Shown in pieces: positions 7,343 to 16,669 of a stretch of 64,000 nt of DNA (positions are counted from its first letter, which is position 1; each line of letters starts with the position of its first letter). The translations under genes were made by a program, and so were the position numbers. The DNA is from Terriglobus roseus (GTDB lineage Bacteria; Acidobacteriota; Terriglobia; Terriglobales; Acidobacteriaceae), in contig NZ_LT629690.1 in the NCBI RefSeq assembly GCF_900102185.1, forward strand, positions 1,426,001 to 1,490,000, in the 5' to 3' direction. Below the pieces are notes generated by a model, which saw only the letters and a list, made by a program, of their open reading frames with translations, did not search any database and was not told where the DNA came from.

Positions 7343-10300
7343 ATGAACGCTTTCCGACTACGCCAGTTTTCTTCGTCTTTCCTGATGACGCAACTGATGA
7401 TTGTCCTATCAATTGCGATGCCGCTTGCCGCGCAGAGCTCCTCACCGCAATCCGATACGGCGCCAATTACGCGTCTTCAAATATCGAGCACATCGGCGAG
7501 CAGCGGGTCAGCTGTTGTGAACATCAAGATTCCGTCATCGGCCGGTTCGGCCGCGCTGAAGGTTCATCTGAACGGACACGATGTAGGAGCGCGCTTCACC
7601 AGTGGGGATTGTTCGAATGCCACGTGCAAAACGGCTACATTGGCGATCTCCGATGGCCTGCACACAGCAAAGAATGTTCTTACAGTGGACGCGGGTAATG
7701 GGCTTACCTCTCGTCTGCGCTTCGATGCTCAGGGCACATCTGCTTCCGCGGTGAGTGCAGGTACGAAGGTGCACGCTTTGTCATCGATGAGTGCGCAGGC
7801 TGTCTCTTCTGGAATTGCGACTCCCTTTGTACCACCGACGCTGACATTCAGCACCAATAACGCGGGCGGCTGGAAGGGCAGTGGTTTTTGGTTCACGATA
7901 GGCACGCAACAGTACCCAGTGGCCACACCGACAAACTGCACAGGAGCCACCTATCTAGTCGAGGTTTTGGATCGCCAAACACTTGCGGAAAGTACATCGA
8001 CTCCTCCGCAGTGCCAGGCCAGTGCATCCGCTCTGAACACTTATCTGAAGACGTTGAACAGCGGTGATCTTGTTGTTTTAGGCACCCTGCAGGGCAAGAA
8101 TGCAGACGCAGGTTTGGATACGTCTCCGATTGGAGGCTCAAATCATGGAGGCTCCATCGTAACCGGCTACCCCGCCGGATACATGGCAATCGGTGTAGGA
8201 CAGGCGGCTGCAGGTACAGCGTACGAACCGTATTACACCATCGCCTCGGGCTATGAACCCGTGCCTCCATTTGCTAATGGCACTCTGCAGGAAGATGCCT
8301 ACGGAAACTACAACTTTCAAGCCTCGCAAGTTGTGGAGTACACGGTGTCGCCGAACGACCCATCGTATTTGACGGCGAACAATACCAGCGTAGTGAGCAT
8401 TCAAAACCTCAATGGCGGCTCCATCCAGTTCAATGTGTATTCGCCAACGCCAGGTAGCGCTAATGGCTACTGGTTGCTCACTGTTTCTCGCAATAGCCTA
8501 AACACCTACCCCTACGCGTGCACACCCAGTGGAACGTCGCAGGATGGAACGACCATGTACTTTTCGGGTTGCGGCAAGTTTTACAACACGGGCAACAGCG
8601 ACGCAACGGTGGCACAGGCAGCGTATGCATCGTTGGCGACTGATCTTAGCAGTGTGAACTCATGGCAGCTTGCCTTCCTCACTACGGTGGGACAGCCAGC
8701 CTATGGCACCACAAACTGGGACGTTGCTGGTTTCACCAGCTATGGTGGCACCGGTAACGGATATCAGAGCTTTACCAATGCCATTGCGCAACTGGGTGGA
8801 ACACCTGGTTTGACGGAGTCGCTGCTATCGCCAACCAGCGCCTATACGCTGATCGCATCACCTGGTATCGGAGGGCCACTTGCGGGTGGTGCCGTTGAAT
8901 CCACGACACAGCTTGCTGCTCAAGGGCAGACCGGTCTTGTACACGGCATTCTTGAACGCAACCTGAATGGCCTGTTTCAACCAGAGCAGACGAACCAAGA
9001 GACTTTCTCACTGTTCCAGGCTAAGGGAGGCGTCAACAGTCCTGAGTTCAAGCTGACGGAAGCAGCCCTGCAACAACCCGTTGATTGGCCTTCCAGCAGT
9101 TCCGGCACTGTTCTTAAAACTGGAACATTTACTGCTGACACGACCGCCGGCCAGGTTGCAGCGTATCGCTATCTGAGCTACATCCTCATTGCGAAAGTTT
9201 ATTTCCCCGGTATAAGCCCGACCGCGTTGCATTTGGATGACATCCATTACTTCTTCACAGGTTCACTTAACACGACTGTCAACTATCACACCTTCGATGT
9301 CCGCACGATTCAGTGGCCTACTACACAAAGCAGTGGAATGTATGCTGTTCCTTGCGACTCTGTCAGTGGAAATACCTGCACCGTCAACATCTTCGGTCAG
9401 AACGATCCGCTGGTGTTTACACAAAATGACTTCCAAGCAGTACAAGCGCAGCTGTTCAATGAGATTGTGTACCTCACGAATACACTGCAGTTCATGGTGA
9501 CTGGATCGACCAACATGAAGGATGTGGTCGCCGCAGGTAGTTCGAATGCTGGTATCGCTCTTACAGGTGCGGCGTCGAGCATTCTTGGTAGCAAGCTGCT
9601 GCCAGCGCCTCCAGCCACGGTGATTAAGACGAGCTGGCAGAACATTGTTTCCATGCTGGGCGGCGTTGCTTCTCTGGCCTCCGCGTTTCCTGGTTATGGC
9701 TCTCTGCTTGGGATTGGTGAAGACACCATTAAGGCACTGAGCGCAGTCACCACTGCGACTGGTGGTATCGCGGGCATTGCGGCCGGTGCAGGGCAGATCA
9801 CCTCTTCCGATACATCCTCAAGCCTGCCTAGTTCGTTCGCACACTTCGCAACAACGATTGGCAACCTGGCGAATGGCAGTATGCAGGGCCAGTTGAGCAG
9901 CGGCTTTGACACGGTGACAGACAGCATCACGTCGGACTGGGGTCGCTTGTCCATCATTGGACCTATGACGATCGATCCCTCCAACACGGTGTTCTATGCA
10001 CCGAACCAGGTGGGGCAGACGGTTGCAATTCAATCGCTCACCCAGGCGGCATCGCGCAGCTTTTATCTGGCGCTGTTACCCAGCTTCTACTCAGTGCAGT
10101 ACTGGCAGGGAGTTTCCGGCGATCGAAACACTCCCGGCAACAACATCCCTGACATGGGTTACTTCTCCAGTGATGGCAACTCGTACTACACGTACTTCTG
10201 CTCAGCGTTCTATCTCAACCCACAGAAGAACAGCAATCCGGCAGAGCCGAACGATCCGCTGACTGGTCTGGGCACCATCGCAGCCAACACGAGCGTCTGG

Positions 10301-11461
10301 TATCCCTCCGTCTCCGGTACGCCGCAGAACTTCCAGTGGGACTACTCCAAGTATCCGATCGACTATTACGTGATCGGCGGCACGGTCGCAAATTCCGGCA
10401 GCGATTCGCCGTTCATTCAGACACTTGATCCGACACTGGGAGCGAACCTGTTCACAACGGCAGGGTTGAACATGCCCATTGATGAATTCGTCACGCAGCA
10501 GGGGCCTATGTCTTCTGTTTGGGACAACGCTGCGACCACAAATCCGGCGGGGCATCGGTCAGATACTGTCTGCAATGCGAGAATCTTTCCTACGGCGGGT
10601 AGCGGCAACTTTCCTGTCGAACCAGGATACGGAAAGAGCGTAAGCACTGTACCGCCAGCCATCAGTGAGGCGCCGACCACTACGCTGCTCACAGCGCCGA
10701 CCACCAGCGTGTATGGGAGCCCGGTTGTGATCTCTGCGAAGGTTGCTACCACCGGCGGGCCAGTAACAGTTGGAGAGATCTACTTCCAGGACAACGGCGT
10801 GACCATCGCAACTGTGTCACTCGACAGCACGGGAACGGCGTCTGCGACTCTGGCTATGTCGGCGGGTACACACTCGCTGCAGGCGAAGTATGGTCGTGTT
10901 GATCCGTATGCAACGTCGTCTTCTGCAATCGCCGTGCTCAACGTGTATGGTGCTGCTCCGGATCTTAATCTGTCGCTCTCAGGCAACACGCTGAGTTCTA
11001 CAAGCGGTAGTACATCGCAGGCACTGACGTTGCAGATCACCTCGCTTGCAGGACTTTCGGGACAGGTTGCATTTAACTGCTCAGGCCTTCCTGTTGGTAT
11101 GACATGCAACTTCACACCGGCTTCCACGATGCTTGCCGCTAATGGTACGGCTACTAGTTCGTTCACGGTCAGCGGGACGGTCTCCAGCAAGTCATCTGTG
11201 GGTGCATGGAATACTCTGTGGCTCTCGGGCCTGAGTGCACTTGGCCTGCTGTCCTTGTCGGTTGGCTTCCGTAAGCGCTCCGCTCTTGCTTCGAAGCTGC
11301 TGCTTGTGTTCGGCGTTGGCATCTTCAGCATGGGAGCACTTACGGGCTGCGCGGGATCGTCCTCCGGAAACACGCAGCAACCGGCGGTTGTCACCATGCA
11401 GGTGATTGCAACATCGGGTAGTGTCTCACGCAGCCTGCCAGTCACGATTACGGTGCAATAG
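7343..11461 (+). CDS. Large secreted Ig-like-repeat protein, function unknown
   Basis: A 1372-residue exported protein with an N-terminal signal segment (residues 1-30, ending LAAQSS). Residues 30-100 look like a small Ig-like domain (SSTSASSGSAVVNIKIP, LKVHLNGHDVG). The long middle (about 170-1090) is Ser/Thr/Gly/Asn-rich and matches no family I recognise. Around 1110-1210 is a bacterial Ig-like repeat (TTTLLTAPTTSVYGSPVVIS ... GEIYFQDNGVTIATVSLDS) of the Big_3_5 type, then a second Ig-like segment with GLPVGMTCNFTPAS. The tail has two hydrophobic stretches (WLSGLSALGLLSLSVGF; LLLVFGVGIFSMGALTGC) and a final beta strand segment ending PVTITVQ, a module frequent in Acidobacteria. Probably surface-exposed, perhaps adhesive. 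It stands alone, with a hairpin after the stop. Confidence 0.72.
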   Translation: MNAFRLRQFSSSFLMTQLMIVLSIAMPLAAQSSSPQSDTAPITRLQISSTSASSGSAVVNIKIPSSAGSAALKVHLNGHDVGARFTSGDCSNATCKTATLAISDGLHTAKNVLTVDAGNGLTSRLRFDAQGTSASAVSAGTKVHALSSMSAQAVSSGIATPFVPPTLTFSTNNAGGWKGSGFWFTIGTQQYPVATPTNCTGATYLVEVLDRQTLAESTSTPPQCQASASALNTYLKTLNSGDLVVLGTLQGKNADAGLDTSPIGGSNHGGSIVTGYPAGYMAIGVGQAAAGTAYEPYYTIASGYEPVPPFANGTLQEDAYGNYNFQASQVVEYTVSPNDPSYLTANNTSVVSIQNLNGGSIQFNVYSPTPGSANGYWLLTVSRNSLNTYPYACTPSGTSQDGTTMYFSGCGKFYNTGNSDATVAQAAYASLATDLSSVNSWQLAFLTTVGQPAYGTTNWDVAGFTSYGGTGNGYQSFTNAIAQLGGTPGLTESLLSPTSAYTLIASPGIGGPLAGGAVESTTQLAAQGQTGLVHGILERNLNGLFQPEQTNQETFSLFQAKGGVNSPEFKLTEAALQQPVDWPSSSSGTVLKTGTFTADTTAGQVAAYRYLSYILIAKVYFPGISPTALHLDDIHYFFTGSLNTTVNYHTFDVRTIQWPTTQSSGMYAVPCDSVSGNTCTVNIFGQNDPLVFTQNDFQAVQAQLFNEIVYLTNTLQFMVTGSTNMKDVVAAGSSNAGIALTGAASSILGSKLLPAPPATVIKTSWQNIVSMLGGVASLASAFPGYGSLLGIGEDTIKALSAVTTATGGIAGIAAGAGQITSSDTSSSLPSSFAHFATTIGNLANGSMQGQLSSGFDTVTDSITSDWGRLSIIGPMTIDPSNTVFYAPNQVGQTVAIQSLTQAASRSFYLALLPSFYSVQYWQGVSGDRNTPGNNIPDMGYFSSDGNSYYTYFCSAFYLNPQKNSNPAEPNDPLTGLGTIAANTSVWYPSVSGTPQNFQWDYSKYPIDYYVIGGTVANSGSDSPFIQTLDPTLGANLFTTAGLNMPIDEFVTQQGPMSSVWDNAATTNPAGHRSDTVCNARIFPTAGSGNFPVEPGYGKSVSTVPPAISEAPTTTLLTAPTTSVYGSPVVISAKVATTGGPVTVGEIYFQDNGVTIATVSLDSTGTASATLAMSAGTHSLQAKYGRVDPYATSSSAIAVLNVYGAAPDLNLSLSGNTLSSTSGSTSQALTLQITSLAGLSGQVAFNCSGLPVGMTCNFTPASTMLAANGTATSSFTVSGTVSSKSSVGAWNTLWLSGLSALGLLSLSVGFRKRSALASKLLLVFGVGIFSMGALTGCAGSSSGNTQQPAVVTMQVIATSGSVSRSLPVTITVQ

Positions 11462-11468
11462 CGGGGGA

Positions 11469-11500
11469 TTGCTGGCGGTCTTTCCTGGAGCCGCCAGCAA
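11469..11500 (+). terminator. Hairpin after the Ig-like protein gene
   Basis: TTGCTGGCGG (11469-11478) and CCGCCAGCAA (11491-11500) form a perfect 10-bp GC-rich stem 7 bases after the stop codon. There is no T-run behind it, so it may be a rho-assisted or processing hairpin. Confidence 0.5.
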
Positions 11501-11558
11501 CACCACGGACAACAGGCAAGGACGTACTCCAATTGGATGGGCAATAAACCATGACAAT

Positions 11559-11592
11559 CTGCTTTTATCGTTCGTGTGAACGATAAAGGCAG
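11559..11592 (-). terminator. Hairpin downstream of the ADOP permease gene
   Basis: A 15-bp stem (11559-11573 with 11578-11592, one G-T pair) and a 4-base loop lie 28 bp beyond the stop of the minus-strand permease. It probably ends that transcript; no clear U-tract follows. Confidence 0.5.
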
Positions 11593-11619
11593 TGTTCCGA
11601 TCGGTAATTGCAGGCTTGG

Positions 11620-14043
11620 TTATTCCGCTCTGAGTGCTTGCATTGGTTGGACTGAGGCTGCTCGACGAGCCGGTATCATGCAGGCTAGAAGCGCTGAAAC
11701 GAGAAGCAGCAGTGCAACGGATAGGAAGACCGATAGGTCGATTTTGCCCATTCCATAGAGCGTTTTTTGCATTCCCCATCCCACGAAGTATGCTCCGACG
11801 GCGCCCACCGATAGGCCGATCGCTGCAAGTGCCATGCCCTCTCTAACGATGAGTCCGACGACGTTGCGTCGACTTGCACCGAGCGCCATACGTAATGCGA
11901 TCTCGTGGGTTCGCTGAGCGATTGAGAACGAGATCACCCCGTAGACTCCGATGGATGCCAGGAGTAACGCGACCACAGCAAAGACAACGAAGAGGATGAG
12001 GGTGAAGCGATCGTTTGAAAGAACCCGGTCGTGAATCTCTTCCATCGTGCGAGGTTCAGCCAACGCGATGTCAGGGTCTACTCGATGAACGGCTTCCGCA
12101 ATCGAATGAACCATAGCAGCAGGGTCAGTTGTTGTTCTGACACCAATAGCGGAAGCGGGCCAGGGGATTTGCCAGAAAGGGATAAGCATTTCTGGATTTC
12201 CTTCAGCCCTCTCGCGGCTATGGACATTGTGATAAATCCCGATGATTTGCCATTCTTGCGGTGCGCCAAGTTTTGTAACGCCTGGTATGAGCTCTTCCAC
12301 AGAGATGCGAGTGGATAGCGGGTCGGTGTCCTTGAGGTACTTCTTTGCGAAGTCCTCGTTGACTACAGCCACTTTGACGGAAGAGGCTGCATCCTGATCC
12401 GTGAACGAGCGGCCCCGCGTTAGGGCGATGCCGAACGTTTGGAAATAGTCAGGTGTCACCATTCCGTACCCTGTGTTCGGACGCATGGATGGGTCATTGA
12501 AGGCTGGCTTTCCGACAATGGTGAATGGCATACCAAAGCCAGGGCCGTAGAGAGGCGTTCCGGTTTCAGCGGAGACTGAGGTAACCCCCGGCACTGAATG
12601 GATACTGGCAAGTATCTGGCGGTAATAAGTAACGACTCGTTGCGGGTCTTTTGACCTCGTCTCCGGTACGGGAAGATAGAACGTCAGAGCGTGATCCGGA
12701 CGGATGCCCAGGTCTACATCCAGAAGTTTGACGAAGGAATGAATGGCGAGCCCTGCGCCTGTCAGCAATGAGAGTGCGAGAGCGAATTCGCCGATTACGA
12801 GCATCTGCCTCAAGCGGTGGTGCCCAACGCTGGTGCCTGTTCGGCCGCCTTCTTTGAGAGCTTCTCCTGGATCAATACGTGATGCATACCAGGCTGGAGC
12901 GGAGCCGAAGAGAACTCCTGCGAGCGTTGTCGCGGCGAGTGTGAAGAAGAGAACGGGAAGATTGAGATGTAAGTCGGCCTCAGTGGGAAGCGTGTTCTGC
13001 GGCATTATGGCGACTAACGCCTGTAGCATTGCCCATCCCACACCGATCCCAAGGATTCCACCGACCGCCGCGAGGAGCAGGCTTTCCAGTAGGAGTTGTT
13101 CGAAGAGCATCTTTCGGCTCGCTCCGAGAGCGCTACGGACTGCGAGTTCCTTTTGGCGGCTCATGCCTCGAGCTAGAAGCAGATTCGCTACATTGACGCA
13201 CGCAATCAACAGGACAAAGCCGACAGCGCCCAACAGAATCCAGAGTGTCTGCTTGCGCTCAGAGGGCAGGAAGTCGTTCTTGAGTGGTTCCACGAACGAA
13301 CCCCATCCCTTGTTGCTCTTTGGGTACGCTTCAGCGATGTGGGAGGTGACGGAATCCATATCCGCCTGTGCCTGTTTGAGCGTGACACCGGGCTTCAGAC
13401 GTCCGATCGAGAGCAGCCAGTGGAAGTCGTGGTTCAATTGTTCCGGTTTGAAGACGAGCGGAACGATGAGTTGGGCGTCGTTGCGATCAGCTACCCCGGG
13501 AGCGAGAATACCGACTACGGTGTAAGGCTCAGTGTTAACGTGCATGGTCTTGCCGACGAGACTGCTGTCAGAACCGAGGTGGGACCAGAGCTTATGCGTC
13601 AGGATGACGACGTGATCTTTGCCTTCCTTTCCTTCTTCCGGAAGGAAGTCGCGTCCGAGGAAGAACGGGTTTCCAAGCATGTTGTAGTAACCGGGAGTTA
13701 CCTGCATGCCGTCTATGTTTTCCGGGACATCCTTGGTGGCGATGTTGAAGGACCCGCCGGTGAAGGCGCTCAGCGTGGAAAATGAGCGGGATTGATTGTT
13801 CCAATCAGTGTAATCACCCGCCGAGATGCCATTGTGATAGGTCTTAATCTTTGACCAAACAACCACTAGTTGCTCAGGGTGCGGGTAGGGAAGTGGGGCG
13901 AGCAGAGTTGCGTAATCGACCGTGAAAATAGCAGTGTTGACGCCAATTCCAAGAGCTAATGTCAGAAGGATCGTGATCGTCAATCCTGGACTTTTCCAAA
14001 GAAGCCGTACGGTATGGCGAAGGTTGCGCAACAAACTCGGCAT
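11620..14043 (-). CDS. ADOP-type ABC transporter permease (FtsX/MacB-like)
   Basis: An 807-residue membrane protein of the acidobacterial duplicated orphan permease type. The N-terminal half has a TM helix (ITILLTLALGIGVNTAIFTV), a MacB-like periplasmic domain (residues about 45-260) and three TM helices in an FtsX domain (LLGAVGFVLLIACVNVANLLL, then RQKELAVRSALGASRKMLFEQ). The second half repeats this plan: TM at MLVIGEFALALSLLTGAGLA, a second periplasmic domain, then FAVVALLLASIGVYGVISF and THEIALRMALGASRRNV. Family members lack an adjacent ATPase gene, as here; their substrate is generally unknown and they are often linked to PadR-type regulators, none of which is visible. GAGG stands 8 bases before the ATG. 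Confidence 0.9.
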   Translation of the reverse strand: MPSLLRNLRHTVRLLWKSPGLTITILLTLALGIGVNTAIFTVDYATLLAPLPYPHPEQLVVVWSKIKTYHNGISAGDYTDWNNQSRSFSTLSAFTGGSFNIATKDVPENIDGMQVTPGYYNMLGNPFFLGRDFLPEEGKEGKDHVVILTHKLWSHLGSDSSLVGKTMHVNTEPYTVVGILAPGVADRNDAQLIVPLVFKPEQLNHDFHWLLSIGRLKPGVTLKQAQADMDSVTSHIAEAYPKSNKGWGSFVEPLKNDFLPSERKQTLWILLGAVGFVLLIACVNVANLLLARGMSRQKELAVRSALGASRKMLFEQLLLESLLLAAVGGILGIGVGWAMLQALVAIMPQNTLPTEADLHLNLPVLFFTLAATTLAGVLFGSAPAWYASRIDPGEALKEGGRTGTSVGHHRLRQMLVIGEFALALSLLTGAGLAIHSFVKLLDVDLGIRPDHALTFYLPVPETRSKDPQRVVTYYRQILASIHSVPGVTSVSAETGTPLYGPGFGMPFTIVGKPAFNDPSMRPNTGYGMVTPDYFQTFGIALTRGRSFTDQDAASSVKVAVVNEDFAKKYLKDTDPLSTRISVEELIPGVTKLGAPQEWQIIGIYHNVHSRERAEGNPEMLIPFWQIPWPASAIGVRTTTDPAAMVHSIAEAVHRVDPDIALAEPRTMEEIHDRVLSNDRFTLILFVVFAVVALLLASIGVYGVISFSIAQRTHEIALRMALGASRRNVVGLIVREGMALAAIGLSVGAVGAYFVGWGMQKTLYGMGKIDLSVFLSVALLLLVSALLACMIPARRAASVQPMQALRAE

Positions 14044-14551
14044 CGACGATCCTCACTCGCTTTTGGTCGAATTCATACTACTGATTCCTTCGTTCTCGAG
14101 TAACAACTTGCATTTAATCGTTCAAGTTTCGTCTCGATAGCTCGCGCGAGGCATGCTTTCCCATCGAATCATTTGCTCTGCACGGGAGGGTAGCTGTCAC
14201 ACTCCACATCACAAGGGACGTATCGATCAGAAAGTAGTTATCCATAGCCCCGGGAAAGATTTGCCGTTTGTGAGAGCTTTAGAGACTGCGGTAGCAGTGG
14301 GGGCGTTGGATCCGCGCTTGATGGGAGGGTTCGAGCTGCTCGAAGGATGAGGATGCCTTGCGGTTGTCCCTCTCGGATGACTTCCTTGATTGGATCGATC
14401 CGCACGATGAGACCTGTTTGAGGGATGCGTCGAGCAGAGATCCGGAAGGGGAGTGGTCCATCGTGATGATGGTTTTGCTCTTAATCTCACACGCAATTAT
14501 CTGCCGTCTTCGATAGTTAGTTCAGATTCCTAACCACCATGCAAACTTTTG
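14044..14551. other. Intergenic region without a supported gene
   Basis: About 500 bp between the ADOP permease and the qhp promoter. Short open frames exist on both strands (for example 14153-14350 plus and 14227-14496 minus), but they have no ribosome site or recognisable domain and their compositions are mutually inconsistent. It could contain a decayed gene; I cannot support one. Confidence 0.5.
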
Positions 14552-14580
14552 TTGACAGCCCACTAGGGGTTTGCTACATA
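14552..14580 (+). promoter_or_regulatory. Predicted promoter of the qhp operon
   Basis: A consensus TTGACA (14552-14557), a 17-bp spacer and TACATA (14575-14580) give a strong sigma-70-type promoter. Transcription from it would begin near 14587 and leave an untranslated leader of about 300 bases before qhpA. Assignment to qhp is by position. Confidence 0.65.
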
Positions 14581-14884
14581 TGAACCAGTCCTCACCAAAC
14601 AGTTTCTTGGGATAGCACACAGAGAAAAGAACATCCTCTCTGAACGCTCGTCCGCGCGTCCGCATCCGTAGTTGTTGCTTCTCGCCGATGCCCCTCTCTG
14701 CTCGCTTGTTCGTCGGAGCTGGCCTCGGCACCGTTGTCTCCAACCGTTGCTGTACCAAGAAGGAAAACTGCCGGGCTGTTTCTGCCCGACCGTCTGTAGT
14801 CCGTTTTCAGCAGGCCGCTGTTCTCTTTTGTTCCTAAAGGATCAAAGGAATTCCGTATCTCCGCGATTGCGAAAGGGTCGACTG

Positions 14885-16669
14885 ATGTACTGTTTTTCAA
14901 CACGCCAAATTCGATTGTCGTTGCTTGCCTTGCTGCTACTCGGGAGTTTCTCGTCGAGCAGCCTTGCCCAGAGGGGAAATCGCGGCGGTGGGGGCGCTCA
15001 GCAGGAGGCCAAGCCGATAGAAGGGCTGATCCCTGTGACCGATCCGCTGGTTGTTTCCAAGTGTGGGACGTGTCACACAGCGGACGCGAAGGGAAATCTG
15101 ACCCGTATCTCTGCAGTGCGCACCACGCCTGAAGGTTGGGAAGAGGCGATTAAGCGCATGGTGCGCTTGAATGGTTTGCAGCTGTCACCAGACGATGCTC
15201 GCAAAATCCTAAAGTATCTCAGTGATAGCCATGGGCTGGCCCCGGAAGAAGCTGCTGAAGTGCAGTACTTTGCGGAGCATCGCATCATCGATGAGAAATT
15301 TCCGGACGCTGCGGATACACGACGTGCATGCGCTTCTTGCCACGCCATTGCAAAGCCGTTGAGCTGGCGGCGCGCTCCAGAAGACTGGGATTTGCTGAAG
15401 AATATGCATCTTGCTTACTTCCCGTCGATTCAGAATTCGTTTGGAGGCGGACCCGGTGGTGGTGGCGGAGGAGGAGCGCAGGGCGGAGCTCCCGCTGCGG
15501 CTGCAGCGCCGGCCGGAGGTGCTCCTGCAGGACCTCCGCGGACAGCAGTGGATACTGCGCTTGCGTATATCAAGAAATCCGCTCCGCTGACGACTCCTGA
15601 GTGGTCAGCATGGGCTCCTAATGTGTCGACTCCGAAGCTCAGCGGCGCCTGGACGTTGACGGGATATATGCCGGGTAAAGGGAAGTTCTTCGGACGGACC
15701 AAGATTACTGAGACACCGAGCGGCTATACGACGCATACGGAACTCTCATTCCTAAAGGGCGGCGAGGTGACTTTGGATGGCTCCTCGCTTATCTACACAG
15801 GGTATGCGTGGCGTGGACGCGCCAAGGGACCGGCAAAGATCGAAGGTATCGATATGCCGTCTGGCTTGCGCGAAGTAATGATGTTGTCAAAGGATCAGAC
15901 CGCGATCACAGGGCGTTGGTTTTGGGGTGTCTACCAGGAATTTGGAATGGATGTGACTCTGCATCGAGAGACACCGGCGCCAGCAGTATTGGGAACGGAT
16001 GTGTATTCGCTCAAGGCTGGTGTCACGGACGCTCCTGTAACGGTATATGGTTCACATCTCAGCACGTCACTTACACCTGCGGACATTGACCTTGGCAAGG
16101 GTGTGACGGTGACTAAGGTTGTGAGCGCAACACCTGACAAGCTGACGCTGACTGCCAGTGTTGCTGCGGATGCAGTACCAGGGCCGCGTGTGATCTCTGT
16201 CGGTGGAGTGATTCTGCCGTCAGCATATGCGGTGTACAAGAAGATCGATCATCTCAAGGTATTGCCAGTCACATCGATGGCGCGGTTGGGCAGCGAACCG
16301 CATGCCAAGGGTTACATGCAGTTCGAGGCGATTGCCTATACCAACGGACCGGATGACAAGCCGAATACCGATGACGACGTTGCTCTTGGTCCTGTGCCAG
16401 CGACGTGGGCAATCGAAGAATTCATCTCTGCCTACGGTGATGACGATGTGAAGTACGTGGGGAAGATTGATCCAGCGACCGGTTTCTTTACTCCAGGATC
16501 CGATGGGCCGAACCCCGAGCGTAAATCACAACGCAATAACTACGGCGACGTGTGGTCGGTTGCTCGCTACACACCACCGGGAGAAACGAAACCCCTCATT
16601 GGCAAAGGCTATTTCATTGTCACTGTGCCGCAGTATGTGCAGTGGGATCAGCCGGAGGTGGCGCAATGA
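14885..16669 (+). CDS. qhpA: Quinohemoprotein amine dehydrogenase alpha subunit (di-heme cytochrome c)
   Basis: A 594-residue periplasmic subunit carrying the electron-exit hemes of QHNDH, which oxidatively deaminates primary amines. A signal peptide (about 1-29, ending LAQ) precedes two c-type heme sites: C60-GT-C63-H64 and C149-AS-C152-H153. Beta-rich domains follow: a lipocalin-like region (SGAWTLTGYMPGKGKFFGRT), an Ig-like segment near DAPVTVYGSHLSTSLTPADI and a C-terminal domain (VLPVTSMARLGSEP, ATWAIEEF), in the order known for the Paracoccus alpha subunit. Residues 187-218 are a Gly/Ala/Pro-rich low-complexity stretch I do not associate with the family, making the chain longer than usual. 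The ATG at 14885 gives a clean signal peptide. Its stop overlaps the qhpD start (ATGA), and the whole downstream gene order confirms the identity. Confidence 0.93.
   Translation: MYCFSTRQIRLSLLALLLLGSFSSSSLAQRGNRGGGGAQQEAKPIEGLIPVTDPLVVSKCGTCHTADAKGNLTRISAVRTTPEGWEEAIKRMVRLNGLQLSPDDARKILKYLSDSHGLAPEEAAEVQYFAEHRIIDEKFPDAADTRRACASCHAIAKPLSWRRAPEDWDLLKNMHLAYFPSIQNSFGGGPGGGGGGGAQGGAPAAAAAPAGGAPAGPPRTAVDTALAYIKKSAPLTTPEWSAWAPNVSTPKLSGAWTLTGYMPGKGKFFGRTKITETPSGYTTHTELSFLKGGEVTLDGSSLIYTGYAWRGRAKGPAKIEGIDMPSGLREVMMLSKDQTAITGRWFWGVYQEFGMDVTLHRETPAPAVLGTDVYSLKAGVTDAPVTVYGSHLSTSLTPADIDLGKGVTVTKVVSATPDKLTLTASVAADAVPGPRVISVGGVILPSAYAVYKKIDHLKVLPVTSMARLGSEPHAKGYMQFEAIAYTNGPDDKPNTDDDVALGPVPATWAIEEFISAYGDDDVKYVGKIDPATGFFTPGSDGPNPERKSQRNNYGDVWSVARYTPPGETKPLIGKGYFIVTVPQYVQWDQPEVAQ

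Noticed and set aside
14153-14496. Small open frames on both strands between the ADOP permease and the qhp promoter
   Set aside because: No ribosome site, no domain, opposing frames equally long. It could be a decayed gene but nothing identifies it.
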